Source: Bettongia penicillata ogilbyi
Taxonomy: Eukaryota; Chordata; Mammalia; Diprotodontia; Potoroidae
Direction: 5' to 3'
Length of the DNA: 64,000 nucleotides
NCBI GenBank assembly: GCA_023548195.1
Contig: JAJHZJ010000220.1
Location: 2,239,279-2,303,278 of the forward strand
Part shown: positions 33,313-44,785 of the stretch, one piece after another
Numbering within the stretch: position 1 is the first letter of the stretch
Layout: the number at the start of each line of letters is the position of its first letter
The notes under the pieces: model-generated
Seen by the model: the letters and a program-made list of their open reading frames with translations, nothing else
Told to the model about the DNA's origin: nothing
Database searches by the model: none
Made by a program: the position numbers and the translations under genes

Positions 33313-34686
33313 ACCACTCCTAGGAACATTGTGGCCAAATTCCAGAATTCCCAGGTCAAGGAAAAAATCTTTCAAGCAGCTAGAAAAAAACAATTCCAGT
33401 ATTGTGGAAATACAATCAGGATAACTCAAGATCTAGCAGCTTCTACATTAAGGGATCGAAGGGCATGGAATAGGATATTCAAGAAGTCAAAGGAACTAGG
33501 ACTCAAACCAAGAATCAGCTACCCAGCAAAACTGACTATAATACTTCAGGGGAAAATATGGTCTTTCAATGAAACAGAGGACTTTCAAGCATGCTTGATG
33601 AAAAGACCAGAGCTGAAAAGAAAATTTGACTTTCAAACACAAGAATGAGAAGAAGCATGAAAAAGTAAACAGCAAAGAGAAGTCATAAGGGACTTACCAA
33701 AAGTGAACTGTTTACATTCCTACATGGAAAGACAATATTTGTAAGTCTTAAAACTTTTCAGTATCTGGGTAGTTGGTGGGACCACACGCACACATACACA
33801 CACATGTACACGTGTGCACAGAGACATACACACATGCATGCACATACAGAGACAGAGAGCACAGAGTGAATTGAATAGGATGGGACCATATCTTAAAAGA
33901 AATTAAGGTAAATGGTGAGAGAGAAATGTAGTGGGAGGAGAGAGGGTGAAATGGAATGGGGTAATTATATGTCATTTAAGAGGCAAGTGGGAGACTTTTT
34001 AGTGGAGGGAAAAAGACGAGAGCTGAGAAAAAAAACAAGAAGTTTACCCTCATCACATTCGACTAAAGGAAGGAATAAAATGCACACTCATTTTGGTATG
34101 AAAACCTATCTTGCAATACAGGAAAGTGGGGGAGAAGGAGATAAGCAATGTGGGGGGGATGATGGAAGGGAGGGCAATGGGAGGAGGGAGCAATTTGAAG
34201 TCAACACTTGGGGAGGGACAGGACCAAATACAGAATAGAAACAATGAGGGGCAGGATAGAATGGAGAGAAATACAGTTAGTCTTACACAACACAACTATT
34301 ATTGAAGTCATTTGCAAAACTACACAGATATGGCCTACATAGAATTGCCTGCCTTCCCAAAGGGAATGGGTGGGGAGGGAGGGATGGGGAGAATTTGGAA
34401 CTCAAAGTTTTAGGAACAACTGGTTAGTATTGTTGTTGCTACTAGGAAATAAGAAATACAGTTAATGGGGAATAGAGGGTCATCTGGCCCTACATGACAA
34501 AAGAGAAGATGGGGACAAGAGAAGGGAGGGATGATAGAAGAAAGGGCAGATTGGTGATAGGGAAAATTAGATTGCTCGGTGTATTGGGATGGGGGGAGGG
34601 GAGAAAAGGGGAGAAAATTTGGAACCCAAATTTTGTGAAAATGAATGTAAAAAGTTAAATAAATAAATTTTTATTAAAAAAAAAAA
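33313..34686 (+). mobile_element. HAL1 3' part, sense, with A tail
   Basis: Starts inside ORF1, keeps the ORF1 C-terminus, the AC/AG microsatellite (33782-33865), the purine-rich 3' region and ends with 'aaataaatttttatt' plus an A11 tail at 34676-34686. No ORF2. 5'-truncated. No target duplication could be found, so the insertion may have been accompanied by deletion or later rearrangement. Confidence 0.85.
33316..33648 (+). pseudogene. HAL1 ORF1 C-terminal fragment, frame still open
   Basis: About 105 codons remain open. The product contains KKQFQYCGNTIRITQDLAAS, then RRAWNRIFKKSKELGLKPRI, SYPAKLTI and a final KRPELKRKFDFQTQE, i.e. the last part of the RNA-recognition domain and the C-terminal domain of L1 ORF1p. 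The N-terminal coiled coil is missing, so it could not trimerise. There is no evidence that it is expressed. Confidence 0.85.
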
Positions 34687-34689
34687 GAA

Positions 34690-34990
34690 ATCTGGGAACC
34701 GCAGCTGCTACCTGTAATTCCATGCCATGAAGCCTGCTTCCATCTTGTCAACGTTGTGGCCCAGGCTGTGCTGTGCTCCCCTCCAAGCCTGGTGGGATAG
34801 ACATTCCTTTCAGCCTTCCAGGATATCTTTACCTGGAAATATGTTTTGCTCTGTCATTTTGTGGTTTCTGCTGCTCTAGAATTTGTTTAGAGTAATTTTT
34901 TTCTGGTATTTTATGGGTTATGGAAGGAGAATTGGAGCAAGTCAGTCTTTCTGTTCTACTATCTTGGTGCCACACCCCCTCCCTCTTCTT
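34690..34990 (-). mobile_element. HAL1/L1 5' UTR end, antisense
   Basis: Matches 6540-6960 of the full-length HAL1: 'cctttcagccttccaggata', 'gctgctctagaatttgtt', 'ggtattttatgggttatgg' and the end 'actatcttggtgccacacc', corresponding to 'ccaccatcttggctctgcc'. Possibly the 5' end of the L1 at 31846-33312, separated from it by the HAL1 insertion. Confidence 0.7.
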
Positions 34991-36222
34991 GTACCTTTTT
35001 TAAACAAGATGCTATCTTTTCATAATTTCCTTGCAATACTCTAATTTCACTTCCCATTTTTTCCTGTCTTTCTCTTAATCACTTTTTGAAGTCCTTTATG
35101 AGATCTTCCTGAAATTATTGGAATTGTATCCAATTCATATTTTCTTTCTTTCTTTGAGGCTCTGCTTTTGGCTGTTTCAGATATCATTATCTTCTGAGTT
35201 CATGCCTTGATCTTCCCTCTCTGTACCTATTCCCATAGTGGATTTTTATGGTCAAGCTCTTTTGTTGTTGTTTGCTCATTTTTTTCTACTCTATTTCTTG
35301 ACTTTTAACCTTACAGTAAAGTTTGGCTCTTCTCTTGGAGTAGAGAAAGCATTGCCCTAAGTTTCAGGGGTTTTTGTGTTATCATTTTCATAGCTGGGTC
35401 TGGGGGTCTTTAAGTTTTCACTGCTTCCAAGGCGGTATGATCTAAGGATAGGTATGGTCACTGCTCTCCTGACTTCTACTCTTATCTTTGCTCAGGGATG
35501 GGTCTTGTTCTCCCTGTAGCTTTAAGTGTGAGGATACTTTGTTTGCCTTGGAACTGAGAATAAAACTTATTCTCCCTTGTAAGCAAACAGAAGCACTTTT
35601 TACCACCCTAGAATTGTGACCAGAGTCCCTCTTCCATTTTAGTCACAAGTGCTCTCACTCCTCTTTGTCCTGGAATTGCATAAGTACAATTCAACAGGGT
35701 CTTGAAACTGGCAAAGTTTCCCTTGTAATCTCTTTAATAGGTAGTTTTCTGACCCCCTTACCCATTTCAGGCTGACAGCATCTGAAGCTACTTCAGCTGT
35801 CACAACCCCCTTTAAAGTCCACTGCTGTTGGGTGTCAAAGATCAAACCATAGAATTAATCATTAATTGTATTAAAGAGAACAACACCCCTATGTAACAGA
35901 CCTCTCCTGTTCACCTCCTAAGTTGTCTTGGTTTGGAGATAATGACAGGACTTGCAATTGAATTTGATTTGATTTGAATGAGGGAGGGTTGTGCAAAGTC
36001 AAAAGCTTCACTTTCTCCTACAAGGTCATCTGGTTTCAGCGGTCAAATATTGATCAGGATGACAGTGCCTCACTCCAACCTTTTGTTGGCTCTGATACTT
36101 CAGAATTTTATTTGACCAATTATTTTCAAGCTGTTTACAAGTTGTTTACAATGTTGGGATGGTTAATGTGAATTCCTATCCCTACTCTGCCATCTTGCCT
36201 CTGCGCTCACCTCTCCCCAACT
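34991..36222 (-). mobile_element. L1 5' region, antisense, with a SINE inside
   Basis: Ends at 'ctctgccatcttgcctctg' near 36185-36205, the antisense of an L1 5' start. The interior looks like L1 5' UTR and ORF1 start and is interrupted by a SINE (about 35930-36095). Confidence 0.6.
35930..36095 (-). mobile_element. Marsupial-type SINE
   Basis: Contains 'gacttgcaattgaatttga', 'gaatgagggagggttgtgca', 'aagtcaaaagcttcactttc' and 'tcatctggtttcagcggtc'. The same family, in the opposite orientation and with its 3' end, is at 51785-51935. I do not know its formal name. Confidence 0.7.
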
Positions 36223-36424
36223 TACTTTCTCTCTACACTGTATATCTGTATCTATACCTGTCTATATAAACTCTAAATAATTAATTCTTTTCATACTTTT
36301 TCCCCTCTCATTGATGATAGGCTTCTTTTGGTCTTTGCTTTTCTATTGCCAATACTTTATAAGTTTAGTGCTTAACACATAGTAAATTCTTTTAAAAAGT
36401 TTTTCCATACTGAATGTTTTATAT

Positions 36425-37560
36425 AATAAATACTAATTGATCCTTTGGTTTCATTGGAATAGGGGAATTTCCAGATAAGAAACTCCTTCTACCAACCATA
36501 TCTATGAAATCACAAAAAATAATAGTCTTGGAGAGTTACCTAGAATAGTTATGTCAAACTTAAATAGACAAATATGCTGCTAATCCATACATGAAGACCC
36601 TTGCTGATTGCATGGTTTCTTGCTTTATAAAATGTAATATTATCTGTTGATCGTATTTTTATTTGTTTTGTTAAATATTTCTTAATTACATTTTAATTGT
36701 GTTGGACACTTCTAGCCCAAAGAACTGAGAATTAAACTAAGTTACCCAATATCCCACAATCAATATGTCAGAAGTGTACCAGAACAGAAGCTATCTTCCC
36801 TTTGAGAAACTTAATATCTCCTCTGTTATACTGGTCCTCATTTTTGAAAATATAGAAACTGAAGTCTAAGTACTAAGGGACTTGTTCAGATGTGCACTGG
36901 TAGTATTCATTAGAGCTGTGTTTTAGAAATGAGATCATTGATTCTGCTAACAGTGCCAAATAGATATACTTAGAAAGCAACCCACTCCTTCTCCCTCCAT
37001 CATTTTCTGTCCTTCATTCTGGGACAGTTGAGTAAAATAAATAAGAAAATGTTAAATACAAATTACCAGAAACAACTTATTGCCTCCTAGAAAGAAGCAT
37101 ATGCTCTTCCCTAATTGCTTTAATTATTAACTTTTACTCTATGCCCTCTTCCAATGAAATTGAAATATTTCTTCTTTACATCCAATTATTCATAAATCCT
37201 GGAGTTATTGTTAGGAGTAGGTAAATAATATTATCTTTGGTATGCAGTTGAGAAAATGGGTAATAAGAGGTTAATTTCTACTAGAGAGTTTTACAACATT
37301 AACAGGCAGGCCTATTTTAATTAAAGGCCTGAGTCAGCTTCAAAAAATGAAGTTCTAAAGGAACTTTCCTTCATAGGAAACAAGAAATACTTTCAGGTAA
37401 GATAAGAAGGATAAGTATACTTGATGTGAGGCCAAAACAGCTGGCCAAACTGAAATGAAAAGGGAGGTAGGGGGAGGGGGAAAGCATTTGAATAAGATAG
37501 AAGAAACTCTTCCATGAATATGCTGAAGAAGTATTGAAAATAATACAATTTTGCTATTGA
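36425..37560. other. Unassigned sequence with weak MIR-like traces
   Basis: 36690-36790 and 36830-36930 contain antisense MIR-like strings ('tgaaaatatagaaactgaag'), too decayed to be sure. The rest is unassigned. Confidence 0.4.
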
Positions 37561-37564
37561 TAGA

Positions 37565-37790
37565 TGTGAAACACAGGAGATAAAGAGATAGCACGAAACA
37601 GTGGAAAGACTAATGAACTCAGACTCTAACCAGCTGGTCACCATGGCCCTCTCACTTGCTAGTTGTGTGGATTTTAAGCCATTTAACTTCACTAAGTTTC
37701 CATAAAGTGGAAGGAAATGCTACTTGTGATATCCACTTTACAAAGTTATATTAATGAAAGGTCTGAAAATGAATTGTAACTTAAAGATTG
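37565..37790 (+). mobile_element. MIR
   Basis: 'ctcacttgctagttgtgtgg', 'ttaagccatttaacttcact' and downstream AT-rich CORE-like sequence. Confidence 0.65.
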
Positions 37791-37791
37791 T

Positions 37792-38030
37792 GAGTTAGGA
37801 AGACTGACTTGGAACCTGTTTATATCTTACTTAGCTGTCTAAGCCGAGGCAAGTCACTTAATTACTCAGAACCTGTGTGTTCATCTGAAAAGAAAAAAAA
37901 CCAAAAAAACAAAAACTAAAGCTGTTTTACAGCATTGTTTTGAATATGGCATTTCATGACTATTGAAATGCTTTATTAATATGTGTTACTTAGTTCAGCA
38001 CCTGGCACACTGTAAGCAGTTAAAAAATAT
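37792..38030 (+). mobile_element. MIR
   Basis: 'gttaggaagactgacttgg', 'ttacttagctgtctaagccg', 'aggcaagtcacttaattact', 'cagcacctggcacactgtaa'. An A-rich expansion sits at 37888-37919. Confidence 0.8.
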
Positions 38031-38034
38031 AGTA

Positions 38035-38250
38035 GAACTAAAGATCTATAAAGTACTGTATATTATGTGATCTTTGTTCACAACAACAGTATGAGAGAAA
38101 TGATGTTAATATCATCATTTTCCAGGTGAGGAAAATGAGACTGGGGTTAAATGCTTTGCCCAGGTTCACACAGCTAGTAAGCATTTGGACCTGGATTTGA
38201 AAGCACGTCTTTTTTGACTCCAACTCCAACACTTTGTCTGTTGTGTCACC
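38035..38250 (-). mobile_element. MIR, antisense
   Basis: 'aagatctataaagtactgta', 'atcatcattttccaggtgag', 'aatgagactggggttaaatg', 'cccaggttcacacagctagt'. Confidence 0.85.
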
Positions 38251-38334
38251 TTGCAATCTCTCTGCTTATTACTGTCCAACATAAAGTAATGGCACAGAAT
38301 CTATGACTATGCAAAAACAAGAGAAAGAATTGTA

Positions 38335-38570
38335 TAAGGAAAGAGTTAGGAAGGCTAAGTCTCTGCTCCGTTATTTGTTAGCCATGTGACTGGGAAATTA
38401 TTTAACTTCCCCAAGCCTCAGTTTCTTCATCTGTAAAATGAGGGGTTGGACTAGGTAACCAGGGTGACCCCTAGTCTGGTACATTACAGTGGAGTTACCT
38501 TCCTACTACTGGTACTAAGTAGACACTGATCTTCTTTTCAACTTTCAAGTTCTGTGATTCTGTGATATTG
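38335..38570 (+). mobile_element. MIR-type SINE
   Basis: 'agccatgtgactgggaaatt', 'cctcagtttcttcatctgta', 'aaatgaggggttggactagg' and 'gttctgtgattctgtgatat' at the end. Confidence 0.85.
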
Positions 38571-38574
38571 AAGG

Positions 38575-39145
38575 ACCCATTCTACCTTGTAGTATATGAT
38601 TCAGTAGGGGTATAAACTGTGACTATTAAATGCATAATTTACTACCAAGGAGTAGTAACTTAGGCAGAATCAAGAAGAGCAGCTGAATTGGTTATTCCTT
38701 CCCTCTAATGAGTAATCAAACGTCAAAACACTCTGCCTGGTGTCTATAAGTTTTTTCTACTTGAACTTTGTCTACTTAGGAAAAAAGAACAGAATGAAGA
38801 TTCATCATTGGTCTATTGATAGGAATATTGTAGATTATTATTAATTATAACCAATATAACTATTATATATGATTATATAATATATAATCAATATTAATAA
38901 TATGAATAATGTAGATACTCATTTAAAATAATTCAGGTCTCAAGGTGTCTCTCCAAATGGACAAATTAATTGAAAATCTGTCCCATATCCCACTGACTTG
39001 GTCCTGTTTAAATGTAGCATTAATGCTTTTTCATAGACAAATGACATTGGTCTTTTCCACATCATTCACTGTGGAATCTATTTTTATCTTTCTTTCTACT
39101 TATTTTATATTTATGCTTTCATTTTTATTTGTCTGACATCCTTAA
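38575..39145. other. Unassigned sequence with AT palindrome-rich stretch
   Basis: 38834-38915 is a TA/ATT-rich imperfectly palindromic stretch. Otherwise nothing recognised. Confidence 0.5.
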
Positions 39146-39149
39146 GGTT

Positions 39150-39370
39150 TACAAAGGCTTGTGAATTTAGTTTCATAATTCATTCTATTGAAGTGTCTAC
39201 TCCCTTTCATAGATCATTAATAACATTATTAAATGAGATAGGGACTTATATTAGTCCCTTTGAGACCTTGATAGATATCATCTGTAACCGGATAAACTGC
39301 CATTAATCATTACTATTTTATGGCCTTTCAGCCAACCATTCTATTGCATAAACATCATAACCTTACAGGC
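39150..39370 (-). mobile_element. CR1-clade LINE ORF fragment, antisense
   Basis: 'agatcattaataacattatt', 'aaatgagatagggacttata' and 'cctttcagccaaccattcta' follow the antisense order of a CR1/L3 reverse-transcriptase region. Weak. Confidence 0.5.
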
Positions 39371-39374
39371 TTAG

Positions 39375-40335
39375 TGAGGATAATAACCTCTAAAATCTAA
39401 AGAGGATAAAGAAGAAGGGGAACATGAGAAACAAATCAAGAGGGAATTCAAAATGTGGGGGTGGCAGAGAAAAAACAAGAAAAATGGAAAGGCATTTTTG
39501 AATGAGAGTAATATTTGCCTTTAAGAAGCTGCCCAGACCAAAGGAAATTTTAAGCAAAACCATTCAGAGCAAAGCAAACTAATTGCAACAAAAACAAAGC
39601 CATAACATTAATCGATTAGTTTCAAATTTCAAGAGAAACAGTTCTGCCTGAAAGTGACCAGGAGGCAAGTAGATAGCTGAATCATTATTCTGATGATTCA
39701 AAGCATATGCTCACTCCAGATTATGACTCATTCAGACATTCCTTTCCTGTGCAGCTGTAATTCACATCCATTCCCAAATCTCTGACAGAGGATCTAGGAA
39801 ATACACTGGAGATCTTCCTCTAGATCCTTTATAATTTTGTAGATACTAGTGCACTCAACCACTCGATTTTCTCTCTTGCTCTTCCTGCTCCACAGAGTCA
39901 ATTTTGACCAGTTCTACATGATTCTGAGAATGTTGTTCATCCAGTTTCTTGTACATAAATAATAACAGAGCTCCAGCAATGCTTTTCTGCATCTGAGACA
40001 AGCATGACTAATGATATCCAGGTCAATGATCATGAACATCCTTAACAGGTGGTGTCAATGGGTGATACTACCCATTAATGGGAGACCACAAGAACACTGC
40101 TTAGGAGACCGCATACCCTTTATTCCTACCCTGAGGAGAGGACCACTTTGTACCTTCTTTATTAAATTGACAATACCAACCAATTATTCAGAATATACAG
40201 TTCCTTCTTCACAGTTGGCTTTCAAGAAGACATTACTGGAGATGTAGAGTAGGTGATAGTAGTGACTTTTAGAAGAAAGAGACGCTTTCGGTAAAGAAGC
40301 TTAAAAAGGAGTTGATTTTGGGGGATTTTCTCAAA
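39375..40335. other. Unassigned sequence
   Basis: No repeat or gene recognised. The 78-codon frame at 40011-40247 has no family resemblance. Confidence 0.5.
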
Positions 40336-40339
40336 TTTT

Positions 40340-40590
40340 CAAAGTGTAATGTTTGACCTGCAGGCACCTTTAGGGGACATCTGGTCTCAGTATATATTTT
40401 ACAGAGGAGAAACCTGAGGCTTCAGAATGCAGGTGTGGTTTGCTCAACATCATAGAAGAAATCATTACACTATAACTGAAATTGAAGGCAAGCTGAGATA
40501 AACTCAAGGCAAGTACAAATCTAAGTCTCAGACGTTTAGAGATAGAATGGATTTTAGAGACCATCTACTCCAATGCTAAATGTTACAACC
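40340..40590 (-). mobile_element. Ancient MIR- and CR1-like fragments, antisense
   Basis: 40370-40455 has 'ggggacatctggtctcag' and 'gaggagaaacctgaggcttc'. 40515-40580 has 'tagaatggattttagagacc' and 'atctactccaatgc'. Both are antisense SINE/LINE tails, poorly preserved. Confidence 0.45.
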
Positions 40591-40594
40591 AAAT

Positions 40595-41040
40595 AGAGAA
40601 TTGAATCTTGTATTTCTGTTTAGCACACTAGCATTGTTTCATTCAAGTTATTGAAATTTGGCCTCCATTGGGAAGTAGAGATAGTAGCTTTTCTATAACA
40701 GGAACCCAGGACAATCAGCTCAGTGGAGAGGATGTCTCTTTAGCCTTCCAAGCACAATTTTGTTCCACACTCACCACCACCAGACCTACCCATCACTTTC
40801 AGGAAACTTTAAGAAGCAGGGAAAGAAAACTGTCAGAGACAGGAGAAGGCACTGGTATTCTTAGAAAACTATAACCCCACCTTGCTCAGTCTGGAGTGCC
40901 AGTCCCCCATTACCTCAGGTGATGTTGAGATCTTATGGAGAACTGAGGGGGCATTTGTTATGAACCCTGATATTTTTTCCCTTACTGAGAGGCTTTCAGG
41001 TACAAAATGAAGTCAAGGCCCAGACAAGTGATGACTTCAC
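40595..41040. other. Unassigned sequence
   Basis: Nothing recognised. Confidence 0.5.
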
Positions 41041-41044
41041 AGAA

Positions 41045-41170
41045 ATACAGAATTTGAGAACTAGAAAAGTGGCAATCTAACGTAACCCATCCTAGAGGGG
41101 AATACACTTTACAACTAATATACCCCACAAGTGGTCCTCTAGCCTTTTCTTGAATACCATCTTTTTTTCT
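41045..41170 (-). mobile_element. CR1/L3 3' fragment, antisense
   Basis: 'atttgagaactagaaaagtg', 'acaagtggtcctctagcctt', 'ttcttgaataccatc' match the antisense CR1/L3 tail. Confidence 0.5.
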
Positions 41171-41202
41171 GAATTATTTGAAATCTATTTTCCCAAAATT
41201 TA

Positions 41203-41204
<2 letters not shown>

Positions 41205-41264
<60 letters not shown>
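41205..41264. repeat. (AT)30 microsatellite
   Basis: Sixty bases of pure AT with no interruption, the longest perfect dinucleotide run in the window. Confidence 0.98.
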
Positions 41265-41266
<2 letters not shown>

Positions 41267-41479
41267 ATCAGACTATGCCTAATTTCGTTCTTCTTTCTTG
41301 TCACAAAATTTAGAATGGAATAATCCACTTCTCCCCAAGGTTCCCATTATGTTCACTTCAACAACCACTTCTACTGAATGGTAAGAATCAGATGCAGAAT
41401 AGAATTTCTTCTTTTTGGCTCTTCTCCATTTTGAAGTATGAAAGTATCCTAAAACCAAGTTAAGAATTTTTTAGCTGTT

Positions 41480-41590
41480 CTGCTTTTTAGTCAAGGTCAC
41501 ACAGTTTGTAAGTATTTGAGCCAAAATTCAAACTTATATCTTATAAACTGAAATATGCATTGCATCCATAGCACTATGCTGCCTCCCAAA
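41480..41590 (-). mobile_element. MIR fragment, antisense
   Basis: 'gtcaaggtcacacagtttgt', 'aagtatttgagccaaaattc' and 'catagcactatgctgcctcc'. Confidence 0.65.
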
Positions 41591-41594
41591 TTAC

Positions 41595-43145
41595 TATATC
41601 ATTTTAGATCAATTCCAATGGAAACAATAGCCATAAATTAACTAAAAGCTTTCTATTTTTCCCACCTGAACATAGAGATCAATTATCTTGAGTTAGCTAT
41701 CTTTCTTTACTAGAATGGTTCTATTTCTCATCCTATTTTCAACCTATTTTCCCTGCCCTGCCCTTTCTTGGCCTCTGGATTTTGTGAAAATTTGATAAGA
41801 TGGGCAGGTTTTAACCCAACAGTGGATAAAGAAATATTTTTTAGAATGAGAGACGCTGAGATATCCCCAGGAAAGCATGTCCACAACATTGTCTCTCTTT
41901 TCCCATTTGAAGGGATCCCCTTTTTCTCAGTACAGTTAAATATAGGATGTCGTGGCTTGAAGGGAAAGAAAACCAGTGAGTAGCTGTCCCAAAAGTATTG
42001 TCATTGTCTGTCCTTAAAGTGCCAGCTCTCTGGCCCAAGGGTAGTACTATTTCACTAATCATCAACCAAGCCTGAGTTTGAGTCCTTCCAACTTAAGTTT
42101 TTTTCCAGTCAACTCCATCTTACATGATGATAAACTAGTTTGAATCTTGCTTCTCATCATGTATTGACCAATCCAGCCTGGTCATTATCATATCCCTTCC
42201 ATACCATTAGACTCCAGATACGTCCAGTGACTAAACTCCACTAAAATATTAGGATTTCTCTATGCATTTGTTTGTTTCTTAAGTAATACTATTTCTAGAA
42301 AATAAAATATTAAATTTTCTCTCCTTTGGGAAATTCTCTGTCTGGGGGAAAAGTCCTGGTCATACTTCCTACTTATGCTGAAATTGTTGTTGGCAAAGTA
42401 CTATAATCTACTTACAATTGGCATGTGTTTTTACATTGCCTTGTATATGACTGACTGATTTTTGTTAAGTTATGATATGCTATGATTTGCAGATATTGAA
42501 CATCACATTTTCTAGCTCCAAAATTTCAATGAATTCCAAGGCAGAATAGTGTCTTTGCTTTCCAGAGCACATTATGAACAGTGTATTCTGTTCAAAGGTA
42601 AAATATCAAAGTCAAGACTATAGAAAGAAGTGTAAAAATGAAGAATAAAGTCACAAGGTAAATCCTTGTATTGCATTTCTTTGGACTTATTGCTATATTT
42701 CTCACTGATTTTTCCTAGTGATGAAATTCTTTTTTTTTATGTCTCTACTTAGTCTGAGACAAACCCCTTAGGCAGTTTAATACTTAACACATTCTGAATG
42801 TTTTTCCTTTGCATGATGAAATCAATTTTATAGCTGTCTCTACTTATCTCTAGTTGTATGGTGAATTTGTTCATAGTGGTAAAAGAATAAATTAGTGCAC
42901 AGTAATCCCTTTGAGAAGTGCAGCATAACTTTCTTCTTTTTAACACAGAATATTGGGATTAGCCAAATGATGTTCAGGTGGGCCAATATGTGCATAATGA
43001 ATGGATAAGGTGAAGAAATTATGTTAACAAATTTAGTAAAAATATATTTCTATGCAAAATGTTCAGACAACTAAAATAAAAGTAAGGAGATGTGTATTTG
43101 GGTAAGGTTATAGTCTCTTAGTATTTTTCTCTCCCATACACTGGA
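41595..43145. other. Unassigned sequence, 1.5 kb
   Basis: No repeat or exon recognised. Confidence 0.5.
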
Positions 43146-43149
43146 TCCA

Positions 43150-43310
43150 TTAACTTTAGGACTGAAAATTTAGAACTGGAAGTAACTTTTGGAATTAATG
43201 AGTTCAACTCTCCTCATTTGAAAGATGAAAATCTGACTGCATAAAGGTGAAAAGAATTTCTAAAAGAACGCAGCCACCCATTCTTGACACAAACTAAAAT
43301 CATGAAAAAT
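43150..43310 (-). mobile_element. MIR-type SINE, antisense
   Basis: 'gaaaatttagaactggaagt', 'gagttcaactctcctcattt', 'gaaagatgaaaatctgactg'. Confidence 0.55.
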
Positions 43311-43499
43311 GGAATGAGGATTTTGGCCTAGCAGAGGAATAAATGGGCTAAATGGAACAAGAATTCATTAGTGAACACTCTATTTCCATTATAGTCTTAT
43401 GGACACTTCAAATATAAATAAAAAAGTATTATATTTCTAAAGAATGCATTAACTTTGTATTATTGTTGATAATGATCATGACCTTTTATTTTCCATTTC

Positions 43500-43565
43500 A
43501 CATAATCAATCAATAAACATTTAATAAGTGCCTAGTACATGCCAAAAATGACTATGAACATAGTT
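43500..43565 (-). mobile_element. LINE-2 3' end fragment, antisense
   Basis: 'caatcaataaacatttaata' then 'agtgcctagtacatgcc'. Confidence 0.65.
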
Positions 43566-43569
43566 GAAA

Positions 43570-44785
43570 AACAGAAGATGGAGGGGAAAAAAAGCATGAC
43601 AACTTTTTTTTTTCTCTCCTGAACCAGTGTCTTGTTAGCACTCTTCAAGGTAGTGGTGAGCACTGAGATCAATTTCTCTCCATAGTCAGAGGAAGAAATT
43701 TACCTATGTATTTATTTTATTGGAAAAATTGTTTTTCTTTAGGTTTCCATGTAACCTGTTGTGTAGCTACTTTATATTCCTCGTTTATATTTCTTATCTA
43801 GTTCATTGCCAAATAAAGAAAATAACAGCAGGACCACCAACTACCCTCTTTCATGTGCTTCCTATTTTTACTAAGAAAATCACATTTCTTTCTGTTACCC
43901 AGGTTTATGGTAAAAATAACTATTGTAGGAGAATTTCGGGCTTAATAGGTATAAAGTAGTCTATGAATCATTGTATTTCAACCATCTACAAACACTAATT
44001 TAACTGCTACACTTGCAAGCAAATTGTTATCTAACACTAAAAGAGGTAATATGTTACAGAAGAAATTGAAACACATCAATATAGATATTAAAATTTTGAA
44101 ACTAAATGAAGGACAGCTCTAGTGTTCTTCTTGGAGAAACAAAGACAGAAGCTGGTTTCATTATATGCCTCAAAATACAAATAAACATATGTTCAAGGAA
44201 TACTTGATTATCTTACTTTGAAGCACCCAGGATACCCAAAAAGATCATTGTGAAGATAACTGTGGCTTAGGTATGAAAACCTGATGCAGAGAATGAAGAC
44301 TAGAGCAGATATCTTGCAAACAATGAGAATATACCTTGAAAGCAAATGACTTCAGGAAGTTGGTGGGAACTGCCGATTAGGCAAACATATGTTTGAAGTT
44401 AAAATATATGATTGATAAGTGAAAGAGAATGGAAGTGTAGGTTACTCAAAAGATTCATGAGTGCATGTCAGAAATATTTTTTTTTTCTATGAGAAAGTTA
44501 GAGTGTGCTAGCTGATATCCTGAACATTAAACATCATGAAAAGTGAAATTTACTATACTACAAAACAAGAAAATTATGATTACTGATCTAGGAATCATTT
44601 TTGAATCAGCTTTAATAGTGGATTCAATGAATATATCTCATCTATTTAGCCAGCCTGAATCTCTCCTCTATCTTTAACCTCACATCTTAAGTTGGCACCA
44701 GAAGCTTCTAGTGACTAGTGGAGACACAAACATATCTGAAGAGAATCTACTTGTGGTGGGAAGTCTGTTTTTTAAACAATATTCT
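43570..44785. other. Unassigned sequence, 1.2 kb
   Basis: No repeat or exon recognised. T runs at 43603-43613 and 44478-44486. Confidence 0.5.

Larger units (their letters stand above)
30111..36229 (-). mobile_element. Compound antisense L1 block inserted in the L2
   Basis: L2 homology stops at 30110 and resumes near 36223. The motif tactttc flanks the block (30111-30117 and 36223-36229) and may be the target duplication. The left end is an A/T-rich L1 3' end and the right end an L1 5' end with 'ctctgccatcttgcctctg', so the outer element is an antisense L1 whose middle was replaced by later insertions and deletions. Confidence 0.65.
27880..36420 (+). mobile_element. LINE-2 copy split by three large insertions
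   Basis: L2 ORF homology in one orientation runs through 27880-28390 (including 'gctgccttcaaacataccca'), 28961-29007, 29431-30110 ('cacacctggaatattgcaat', 'gagtggctccctattattta') and, after a 6.1-kb block, 36223-36420 (the 3' end with 'tagtgcttaacacatagtaa'). Removing the inserts gives one collinear L2 with the gap lengths expected from the family. The encoded reverse transcriptase is degenerate. The left limit is approximate. Confidence 0.75.
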
